31,516 nt of DNA from JAKFDK01 sp036676195 (GTDB lineage Bacteria > Bacillota > Sulfobacillia > Symbiobacteriales > ZC4RG38): contig JAKFDK010000114.1 in the NCBI GenBank assembly GCA_036676195.1, positions 1-31,516 on the forward strand. Direction: 5' to 3'. The translations under genes were made by a program, and so were the position numbers. Below are positions 24,613 to 31,516 of the stretch, one piece after another (positions within the stretch are counted from its first letter, which is position 1; each line of letters begins with the position of its first letter). The notes under the pieces were generated by a model. That model was not told the origin of the DNA, ran no database searches, and saw only the letters and a list, made by a program, of their open reading frames with translations.

Positions 24613-25449
24613 GTGGGGCAGATTGCCGGCTTGATCTTTGATATTGACGGGACAGTGGCCAGGGGCCGTCAGGCCATTGCCGGCGTCCCGGAGACGCTGC
24701 AGGCTCTGCGGGCCGATGGTTACCGGGTGGCGTTCTGCACCCAGGAGCACCGGGAACCCCCGGCCGGGGTCGCTGCCCGCCTGCAGGCAGCGGGAATCGC
24801 CGCTCAGCCTGAGGAGATCGTCACCGCCGGGGCGGTGGCGCTGGATTACGTGCAGCGCCGCTGCCCGGGTGCCCGGGTGTACGTGGTCGGGCCTGATTTT
24901 CTTACCGGCGAACTGCACCGGCGCGAAATCACGACCGTGGATGCGCCTGAGGCGGACACCGCCAACGTGGTCCTGCTGGGCCATGATGAATCCTTCACCT
25001 ACCAGAAGCTGATGGCCGCCAGCCAGGCGGTCTGGAACGGCGCCCGCCTCCTGGCCACCCACCACGACCGCTACCTGCCGGTGGAACATGGCCGGGTTCC
25101 AACCACCGGAGCGATGACGCAGGCGGTGGCCTTTGCCACCCGGAGCCGGCCCCTGGTGCTGGGCAAGCCATCGGTCTGGATGATGCGCATGGCATTGCAG
25201 GTGCTTGGGCTGAGCCCAGAGGCGGTGGCGGTGGTGGGGGACACGGCCGAGACGGATATCCGTATGGGCAAGCGGGCCGGCTGCAGGACCGTGCTGGTCT
25301 TCCCCGACGGCGGCACGGGCGACACGGCGCAGAAACACCCGCCGGGAATTCCGGCGACCCTGCAACCGGATGCAATCCTGCCGGACGTCACCCATCTGCC
25401 CGCCTGGCTCGAGGCCGGGGCCTACCGCGACACGCTTGTTAGCAAATAG
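24613..25449 (+). CDS. HAD-superfamily IIA hydrolase (NagD/AraL-like phosphatase)
   Basis: Phosphatase of small phosphorylated metabolites, 278 residues, cytoplasmic. GTG start with GGAGG nine bases upstream. HAD motif I is DIDGTV near residue 10; the C2 cap lies between motifs II and III; motif III is LGKPS and motif IV VGDTAETDIRMGKRAGC. ATHHDRYLPVEHGRVPTTGA corresponds to the conserved ATN-D--- stretch of the IIA group. Motif II reads AFCTQEHREPP where most relatives have a TNN sequence: Thr is kept but the asparagines are not, which may shift substrate preference. Confidence 0.88.
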   Translation: MGQIAGLIFDIDGTVARGRQAIAGVPETLQALRADGYRVAFCTQEHREPPAGVAARLQAAGIAAQPEEIVTAGAVALDYVQRRCPGARVYVVGPDFLTGELHRREITTVDAPEADTANVVLLGHDESFTYQKLMAASQAVWNGARLLATHHDRYLPVEHGRVPTTGAMTQAVAFATRSRPLVLGKPSVWMMRMALQVLGLSPEAVAVVGDTAETDIRMGKRAGCRTVLVFPDGGTGDTAQKHPPGIPATLQPDAILPDVTHLPAWLEAGAYRDTLVSK

Positions 25450-25473
25450 CCGGCGGGCCGGGAAACCCTGCTG

Positions 25474-26824
25474 AGAGTGCGCTTTGTCAACGATCTGTTC
25501 GTGGCTGTGGGCGACCAAGGCAGGGTTTTTGCCTCGCGGGATGGGGAGCACTGGTCAGAACGGGAGGCGTGGGGATGGTGGAATCCAACAACCAGGACCA
25601 GCATCACCTATGGGAATGGGGTCTATCTGGTGGTGGGCGAGAAGGGGACCGTCATTCAGTCCAAAGATACCCTGACCTGGACCCCCAGTTTCTACGTGCC
25701 CCTGGCAGAAGCGTTGCTTGATGTCGCTTACGATGACGGGATGTTTGTGGCGATAGGGAACAGGGGTACATTGCTAACTTCTGCAGATGGGTTGACCTGG
25801 ACCGTGAACAAGGTGGAAACGGCGGTTGACTTGCATGCTGTGATTTCAGTGAACGGACAGTTCTGGGCCGTTGGCAATGGCGGAACTGTACTGACCAGCG
25901 GTATCGTGCCCAACACCGGAGACAAGCCGGCCCAGACACTGGAGTGGGATGTGACCGGTGCTCCCGGCGTTCAGGAGGAACTCTTGAGTGTTACTTATGG
26001 TGGCGGGCAGTGGGTGGCGGTTGGCCTATGGGGAAGGCCGCTTTGTGGCGGCAGGCACGCGTGGCGCCATTTTCACGTCTTCGGACGCCAGGAAATGGAC
26101 GTAGATGACCTTTCCCCCCGCCGAGCCCCGCATACCACCGATTTTTATGGACCTGACCTATGACCGTGGGCGATTTGTACTGGTGGGAGAGACACCCACG
26201 ATTCAGGTTTCCGATGATGGTACCAGTTGGTCGGCACCGGAGCAGATCCGTTTCACCAATTGGATCTTCCTGGTCCTGCAGCTAACGGGTGTCACCTACT
26301 GCAACGGGCAGTTTGTGGCCGTTGAGGTTTACGGGGATGTCCTGACATCAGCCGACGGCACATCATGGGATTACTATTTAGTTGCCGCCAGCAATGATTG
26401 GGTAGGAAATACCATGCCGACCGATGCCGGCTGCCGCAACGGCCGGATTCTGCTGGTTGGAGACCGTGGTACGATTCTGACCAGCACGGATGGGAAGAAG
26501 TGGGAAAGTCAGCCGAAAGGCACGACAGAGTTCTTTTCGGCCATTGCCGATGGCGGCGGCCAGACGGTGGTGGTCGGCGAAAAGGGTCTGGTGCTTCAAT
26601 CTGCCGATGCTCGCCATTGGGAGTTGTCCGCACCGGGGCCGGCGGTGCGCCTGAATGCGGTTGCCTATCATGACGGTCAGTTTGTGGTGGTGGGTGAGGG
26701 GGGAACGAACCTGACCATGCCGGGGACGGCTCGGGGGAGAGCATGCAGCGCGGTGAGGCCGCCGCTGCCAGAGGCCGTAGCCTGTGGCAGGGCCAGATCT
26801 GATCTGGGCGGGCCTGAATGGTGA
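25474..26824 (+). pseudogene. BNR/kelch-type beta-propeller repeat protein, broken
   Basis: Repeats of about 40-45 residues with the pattern GNG-FVAVG--GT-LTS-DG--W occur in two frames. The first (25477 to about 26024) ends in WVAVG; the second resumes as LAYGEGRFVAAGTRGAIFTSSDARKW, hits a TAG at 26102-26104 and continues from ATG 26105 to 26824. The join at about 26024 looks like loss of part of one repeat between similar sequences, shifting the frame. There is no signal peptide or start region, and the last repeat degenerates after GEGGTNL. Related intact proteins are usually secreted or lipid-anchored. Probably a pseudogene. Confidence 0.75.
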
Positions 26825-26875
26825 TGGCACGCGTGGCGACGGCAAATGGCCGCCGCCAGTCGGAACTCCAACTTT

Positions 26876-26962
26876 CTAGAGCAAGAGTACAGCCCCGTGA
26901 ATGGCGACTCCGGCCAAAAAAGGTATCAGCAGCACCTGATGCACCCGTTTGCGCATGTCCAT
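26876..26962 (-). CDS. Possible small membrane peptide, 28 residues
   Basis: Minus-strand reading MDMRKRVHQVLLIPFLAGVA then IHGAVLLL: a basic head and one hydrophobic helix. No good ribosome site is seen; an in-frame TTG at 26983 could extend it by seven residues. It may instead be a gene remnant. Included as a weak candidate. Confidence 0.25.
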   Translation of the reverse strand: MDMRKRVHQVLLIPFLAGVAIHGAVLLL

Positions 26963-26987
26963 AAAGAACCGCGGTACACCCAAATAG

Positions 26988-27024
26988 GGCGCAGCCGGGC
27001 ATGCCTGCCCGGCTGCGCCTTTAT
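26988..27024 (+). terminator. Rho-independent terminator upstream of the FeS molybdoenzyme operon
   Basis: Perfect 14-bp stem GGCGCAGCCGGGCA/TGCCCGGCTGCGCC with a TGCC loop followed by TTTAT. It insulates the molybdoenzyme operon from the broken repeat gene upstream. Confidence 0.75.
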
Positions 27025-27144
27025 CCGGTCGAGCATGTGGTTATTCCGGTCACAGGGGTAAAACAAGTAGCCAGCGCAGTGTGAGGCCTTTCGGCTATCA
27101 CGGGTCTACGCTGGTTTCTCCTACGATGGTGCTAGACTGCTTTT

Positions 27145-27178
27145 CCGAGGTGCACGGGATGGTTGGTGGGCACCTCGG
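27145..27178 (+). promoter_or_regulatory. Leader hairpin just before the ribosome site of the FeS subunit gene
   Basis: CCGAGGTGC (27145-27153) pairs perfectly with GCACCTCGG (27170-27178) across a 16-base loop, ending four bases before the AGGAGG at 27183-27188. It could affect translation or mRNA stability of the operon. No convincing -35/-10 pair was found upstream. Confidence 0.4.
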
Positions 27179-27194
27179 TAACAGGAGGAGTAGC

Positions 27195-27944
27195 ATGCCG
27201 GAGAACCGGCTACCTGTTCTCCCGGTGGGTGCCACAGGGCCACACGCCGATGTGATCCTGCGCATGCAGGCGGACATTCAGCGGGCGCTCGGGAAGCCAT
27301 TGGAACAGCGACGGTGGGTCATGGTGATTGACCTGCGCAAGTGCATCGGCTGCCAGGCCTGCACGGTCTTGTGCATCGCCGAGAACAAGCTGCCGCCTGG
27401 CGTTGTCTACCGCCCGGTGGTTGACCAGGAAGTAGGTGAGTACCCCAACGTCTCCCGGCGTTTCCTGCCCCGGCCCTGTATGCAGTGTGACAACCCGCCC
27501 TGCGTGCCGGTCTGCCCTGTAGCCGCTACCTTCAAGCGTCCCGACGGGATCATCCAGGTTGACTACGATGCCTGCATCGGCTGCCGGTACTGCATCACCG
27601 CCTGCCCTTACAATGCCCGCACGTTTGACTACGGCGATTACTACACCCGCGGCACCCCGCAGATCCAGCCGTACGAGCGGTCCACCGCCTACGAGTATGG
27701 TCGGGCGCGGGAGCGGTCCGGCGACGCCTCGCCGGTCGGTAATGCCCGGAAGTGTACGTTTTGCGTGCACCGGCTGGAAGAAGGGATGCTGCCGGCCTGC
27801 GTCACCACCTGCATTGGCCGGGCCACCTTTTTTGGCGATGCCTCTGATCCGGATAGCCTGGTGGCCGAGCTGATCGGCAAGCCGAACGCAATGCGCCTGA
27901 AGGAAGACCTGGGCACCCAGCCCCGAGTGTTCTACCTGACGTAG
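27195..27944 (+). CDS. Four-cluster ferredoxin-like electron-transfer subunit (TtrB/SrdB/PsrB type)
   Basis: Iron-sulfur subunit that would carry electrons between the membrane anchor and the molybdenum subunit; 249 residues. Four cysteine groups for [4Fe-4S] clusters: CIGCQACTVLC, CMQCDNPPCVPVC, CIGCRYCITAC and CTFC...CVTTC. AGGAGG lies six bases before the ATG. No Tat or Sec signal is seen, so export would depend on piggy-back with the Tat-signal-bearing catalytic subunit. The gene is followed after 12 bases by the NrfD-type anchor gene. Confidence 0.9.
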   Translation: MPENRLPVLPVGATGPHADVILRMQADIQRALGKPLEQRRWVMVIDLRKCIGCQACTVLCIAENKLPPGVVYRPVVDQEVGEYPNVSRRFLPRPCMQCDNPPCVPVCPVAATFKRPDGIIQVDYDACIGCRYCITACPYNARTFDYGDYYTRGTPQIQPYERSTAYEYGRARERSGDASPVGNARKCTFCVHRLEEGMLPACVTTCIGRATFFGDASDPDSLVAELIGKPNAMRLKEDLGTQPRVFYLT

Positions 27945-27956
27945 GGGGTGGTATCG

Positions 27957-29096
27957 GTGCGGTCTGTGCTCTATGCGGCCTGGGGCGCTGCCTTTGTCCT
28001 TGGTCTGGTGGGCGTATGGCAGCGGCTGACCGTAGGCCACGAATACGCGGCCTACGGCAGCTACGTGGTGTGGGGGTTGTGGGTGGCGTCCTATATCTAC
28101 TTCATCGGCCTGTCGGCAGGAGCGTTCCTGCTTTCGGCGGCGGTGTACGTGTTCGGGGTGCAAAAGCTGGAACGAATCGGCAAGCTGGCCCTGTTCACCG
28201 CCCTGACAGCCCTGGTCATGGCCCTGCTGTCTATCTGGTTCGACCTCGGGCACATGACAAGAGCTTACCGGGTGCTGACCTCGCCCAATTTCAGTTCCAT
28301 GATGGCCTGGATGATCTGGCTGTACTCGGCCTACTTCCTGGTCCTTCTGGCGGAGACCTTTTTCGCTATCCGGGACCGGGCCGGCGACCGCCGCATCCTC
28401 AGGATCCTGGCCACCGCCGGCGTACCGCTGGCCATTGCCTTTCACGGCGGCGTGGGCGCTCTGTTTGCCACCCTGTCCGCCCGCGGGTACTGGCACCAGT
28501 CACTGTATCCGGTGCTGTTCCTGACCGGCGCCCTTACCTCTGGCGCCGCCCTTCTCACCGGAGTCGTCGCCTTCTTCTGGCCCCGGCCCAACGAGGCCGG
28601 ACACCGCGAGACAGTCCGGTTCCTGGGCCGCACGGTCCTGACCCTCCTCTTGCTCGACGTGGTCCTGGAGTGGGCGGAATTCTCCATCCCCTTGTGGTAC
28701 GGGGTGGGCCCGGAGCGCACATTGCTGCTGGAAGTTCTGACAGGTGAATACTGGTGGGTGTTCTGGGTGGTGCACCTCGGCCTGGGGACGGTCCTGCCCC
28801 TCGCCCTGCTGACCCTGCGTGCAAAATCCGTGCGGGCGGTGGGGCTGGCCGGAGCCCTGGTGGCGGTTACCTTTATGGCAGTGCGGCTGAACATCGTGGT
28901 ACCCGGACAGGTGGAGCCGCAACTGAAGGGGTTGGAACAGGCCTTTATGGACACCCGGCTGACCTTTCATTACACCCCGACGCTGCACGAGTGGCTGGTT
29001 GTCCTCTTTATTGTCGCCGTGGGGTTGGCCATTTACTGGCTCGGGTTCCGCCTTCTGCCCCTCACCAGTGGGAAGGAGGGTGCAACAAATGGCTGA
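27957..29096 (+). CDS. NrfD/PsrC-family membrane anchor subunit (TtrC/SrdC type)
   Basis: Integral membrane quinol-interacting subunit, 379 residues with about nine to ten hydrophobic helices (for example VVWGLWVASYIYFIGLSAGA and GRTVLTLLLLDVVLEWAEF). GTG 27957 has AGGGGG eight bases upstream and is preferred over the in-frame GTG at 27948, which lies inside that site. The gene ends with an 8-base overlap with the catalytic subunit gene, showing tight operon coupling. It would pass electrons from the quinone pool to the FeS subunit, or the reverse. Confidence 0.9.
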   Translation: MRSVLYAAWGAAFVLGLVGVWQRLTVGHEYAAYGSYVVWGLWVASYIYFIGLSAGAFLLSAAVYVFGVQKLERIGKLALFTALTALVMALLSIWFDLGHMTRAYRVLTSPNFSSMMAWMIWLYSAYFLVLLAETFFAIRDRAGDRRILRILATAGVPLAIAFHGGVGALFATLSARGYWHQSLYPVLFLTGALTSGAALLTGVVAFFWPRPNEAGHRETVRFLGRTVLTLLLLDVVLEWAEFSIPLWYGVGPERTLLLEVLTGEYWWVFWVVHLGLGTVLPLALLTLRAKSVRAVGLAGALVAVTFMAVRLNIVVPGQVEPQLKGLEQAFMDTRLTFHYTPTLHEWLVVLFIVAVGLAIYWLGFRLLPLTSGKEGATNG

Positions 29097-31516
29097 AAAG
29101 TTCAGGGTTAGCCGGCGCGACTTTCTGAAGGCAGGCGCCTTGCTGGGCAGCGGGATGGCCCTGGCCGGAGGCGCCCGCATCAGCCGGTTGATCCGCAAGG
29201 TCAGCGCCAATGCGCTGACTCCCCATGATGTGTACGAACTGGGCAAGGCAGAGAACCAACTCTATACCGTCTGCCTGCAGTGCAATACAGGTTGCGGCAT
29301 CAAGGTCAAGCTCCTGAAGGGCGTGGCGGCCAAGATCGACGGCAGTCCCCTCAGCCCCTGGACCATGCACCCGCCCCTGCCCGGCCGGACACCGGCGGAC
29401 CAAATGGCGACCGTGGAGGGTGCCATCTGTCCGAAGGGCCAGGCGGGTATCCAGACCCTATACGATCCATACCGCATTCGCAAGGTGCTGAAGCGGGCGG
29501 GCAGGCGGGGCGAGAACAAATGGGTATCCATTCCATTTGAGCAGGCGGTCAGGGAGATCGTGGCCGGCGGTCTGCTGTTCAAAGACGTACCTGGCGAGGA
29601 GACGCGCCAGGTACATGGGCTGCAGGAAGTGTGGGCGCTCCGGGACCCGCAGGTGGCGAAGACGCTGGCGAATGACGCCGTCCGGGTGGCCGATCATAAG
29701 ATGACGCCGGCAGAGTTCAAGGCGATGCACAGGGACCATCTGCATCATCTGATTGACCCAGACCATCCCGACCTCGGCCCCAAAAACAACCAGTTCACCT
29801 TCGCCTGGGGTCGGCTCAAGGGTGGCCGTAACGAGTGGATCCGGCGGTTCACCGCCGCACTGGGCAGCACCAATGCCCACGGCCACACTACCGTCTGTCA
29901 GGGCTCGCTGTATTTCACCGGCAAGGCGATGAGCGAGCAATACCGGTTTGACGAAAAGGAACGGAACTACCACTGGACCGGTGGCAACAAGTTCTACTGG
30001 CAGGCCGATACCCCTAACTCCGAATTCCTGCTCTTTGTCGGCGCCTCGCCCTTTGAGGCCAATTATGGTCCGCCGGCGCGGGCGCCGGAGATCACCAACG
30101 GCCTGGTCAGCGGGCGCCTGAAGATGGCCGTTGTGGACCCGCGGCTCTCCAAGACGGCCGCCAAGGCCTGGAAATGGCTGCCGAACAAGCCCGGTACGGA
30201 GGCGGCCATCGCCCTGGCTATGTCGCGCTGGATTATCGAGAACCAGCGCTACGACGCCAAATTCCTGGCCAATGCCAACAAGGCCGCCGCCACGGCAGAC
30301 GGCGAGCCAAGCTGGTCAAACGCCTGCTGGCTGGTCAAGACCGTCGACGGGAAGCCCACCACCTTCCTGCGGGCGTCCGAAATTGGGTTGCCAGGGGAGA
30401 AACGCACGGTCAGGGTCAAGGACCAGGAGATTGAGTACGAGTTTGACCCGCTGGTGGTCTGGCAGAACGGCCAGCCAGTGCCGTTCGATCCGCAGGACAG
30501 CCGCAATCCCGCCGAGGGTGACCTGCTCGTGACGGCCGAGATCAAGGGGCTGCGGGTGAAGACCAGCTTGCAGCTCCTCTACGAGGAGAGCGCCAGGTAC
30601 AGCCTGGAAGAGTGGGCGGAAGTCGCCGGCGTAAAAGCACAGGACCTGGTTGAGATTGCCCGGGAATTCACCAGCCACGGGAAGAAGGCCGCCGCTGACA
30701 TCCATCGCGGGGTCAGCCAGCACACCAACGGCTTTTTCAACGTGGGCGCCTTTTATAACCTGAACCTGCTCATTGGTAACTTTGACTGGAAGGGCGGCCT
30801 GATCAAGGCCAGCACCTACGACCATGTGGGAGCCAGGGAAGGCAAGCCGTTCAACACCGACACATGGGGCTCTGCCAGGACCGTCCCCTGGGGGATCAGC
30901 CTGATTCGCCACGGCGTCAAGTACGAGAAAACCACCCTCTTCAACGGATATCCGGCCAAACGGCCCTTCTATCCCCTGTCCAGTGATGTGTATCAGGAGA
31001 TCTTCGCCTCCATCGGCGACCCGTACCCCTACCCAACCAGGATCCTGTTCCTGTATATGGGTTCGCCTGTGTACTCCCTGCCGGCCGGCCACCAGGTGAT
31101 TGAAACCCTGAAAGATCCCGACAAGCTGCCGCTGTTGGTGGCGTCCGACATCGTGATCGGCGAAACGAGCATGTATGCCGACTATATCTTTCCTGACCTG
31201 ACCTACCTGGAACGGTGGGAGTTCCAGGGCAGCCACCCGAATATCGCCGCCAAGGTCCAGCCGGTACGCCAGCCGGTGGTTGCGCCCATCCCGGAAACGG
31301 TGCAGGTATACGGCCGGGAGCAGCCTATTTCGCTGGAGTCGATGCTGCTGGCTATCGCGGAACAATTGGGTCTGCCAGGATTCGGAAAAGATGCTTTCGG
31401 CCCCGGCCAGGACCTGATGCACCAGGACGACATGTACTTGCGCCAGGTGGCCAACGTGGCCTTTGGCGACAAGGCTGATGGAACTGATGCAGTGCCGGAT
31501 GCGGAGGGCAGGGAGA
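29089..31516 (+). CDS. Molybdopterin oxidoreductase catalytic subunit, TtrA/SrdA/PsrA-like (3' end outside window)
   Basis: DMSO-reductase-family enzyme; 809 codons are present before the window ends. The N-terminus is a twin-arginine signal (SRRDFLKAGALLGSGMALAGG), so it works outside the membrane. The [4Fe-4S] motif is C62-x2-C65-x3-C69 with a fourth Cys114 (EGAICPKGQAG). Cys270 in HTTVCQGSLYF is the likely molybdenum ligand, a Cys rather than Sec or Ser. Further cofactor motifs include GASPFEANYG and VVDPRLSKTAAKAWKWLPNKPGTEAA. Start ATG 29089 has AAGGAGG nine bases upstream. Gene order B-C-A with an NrfD anchor is that of tetrathionate (ttrBCA) and Bacillus selenate (srdBCA) reductases; polysulfide/thiosulfate or arsenate reductases are alternatives. 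Confidence 0.9.
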   Translation, partial: MAEKFRVSRRDFLKAGALLGSGMALAGGARISRLIRKVSANALTPHDVYELGKAENQLYTVCLQCNTGCGIKVKLLKGVAAKIDGSPLSPWTMHPPLPGRTPADQMATVEGAICPKGQAGIQTLYDPYRIRKVLKRAGRRGENKWVSIPFEQAVREIVAGGLLFKDVPGEETRQVHGLQEVWALRDPQVAKTLANDAVRVADHKMTPAEFKAMHRDHLHHLIDPDHPDLGPKNNQFTFAWGRLKGGRNEWIRRFTAALGSTNAHGHTTVCQGSLYFTGKAMSEQYRFDEKERNYHWTGGNKFYWQADTPNSEFLLFVGASPFEANYGPPARAPEITNGLVSGRLKMAVVDPRLSKTAAKAWKWLPNKPGTEAAIALAMSRWIIENQRYDAKFLANANKAAATADGEPSWSNACWLVKTVDGKPTTFLRASEIGLPGEKRTVRVKDQEIEYEFDPLVVWQNGQPVPFDPQDSRNPAEGDLLVTAEIKGLRVKTSLQLLYEESARYSLEEWAEVAGVKAQDLVEIAREFTSHGKKAAADIHRGVSQHTNGFFNVGAFYNLNLLIGNFDWKGGLIKASTYDHVGAREGKPFNTDTWGSARTVPWGISLIRHGVKYEKTTLFNGYPAKRPFYPLSSDVYQEIFASIGDPYPYPTRILFLYMGSPVYSLPAGHQVIETLKDPDKLPLLVASDIVIGETSMYADYIFPDLTYLERWEFQGSHPNIAAKVQPVRQPVVAPIPETVQVYGREQPISLESMLLAIAEQLGLPGFGKDAFGPGQDLMHQDDMYLRQVANVAFGDKADGTDAVPDAEGRE

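Overview
The window is GC-rich bacterial DNA with strong AGGAGG-type ribosome binding sites, frequent GTG/TTG starts and lipoprotein-type binding proteins. This fits a high-GC member of the Bacillota (a Symbiobacterium-like clostridial lineage is my guess; nothing here proves it). No rRNA, tRNA, CRISPR array or intact transposase was recognised.

Layout. 1-1676 (-): methyl-accepting chemotaxis protein with a six-helix membrane sensor, cut by the left edge. 1921-2508 (+): a DsbA/FrnE-type thioredoxin-fold protein whose first active-site cysteine codon is an in-frame UGA followed by SECIS-like hairpins, so it is probably a selenoprotein (U-P-F-C). It is followed by a deoxyadenosine/MTA/SAH-deaminase-type amidohydrolase. 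3980-12137: a catabolic/uptake island with a NitT/TauT-type ABC permease and ATPase (-) divergent from a MarR regulator, a UbiD-type decarboxylase with a palindromic operator in its promoter, a substrate-binding lipoprotein, a ThDP-dependent enzyme and a second binding lipoprotein. The genes look like uptake and decarboxylation of an organic, possibly aromatic, acid. 12223-12300 encodes a 25-residue membrane peptide.

12406-17705 is a scrap-yard. An intact NarL-type response regulator sits beside a kinase that lacks its 5' half. That kinase remnant abuts head-on a fragment of a liv (branched-chain amino acid) transporter operon: the LivG tail, LivF with an amber codon, and a LivK-like protein. 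The LivK-like protein switches in frame, at a Trp-Tyr, into the C-terminal two thirds of a RelE/ParE toxin. Just after the toxin lies an integron attC-like hairpin. About 1.4 kb without a convincing gene follows, then a truncated and frameshifted histone-deacetylase-family gene.

17794-31516: an orphan molybdenum hydroxylase large subunit; a large secreted subtilase (-); a HAD-IIA phosphatase; a broken beta-propeller-type repeat gene; and at the right edge a complex-iron-sulfur molybdoenzyme operon in the order FeS subunit, NrfD-type anchor, catalytic subunit (the ttrBCA/srdBCA order), with the catalytic gene running off the window.

Most noteworthy are the probable Sec-containing DsbA/FrnE protein, the transporter-toxin fusion beside an attC-like site, and the regulated UbiD/ThDP/ABC cluster.
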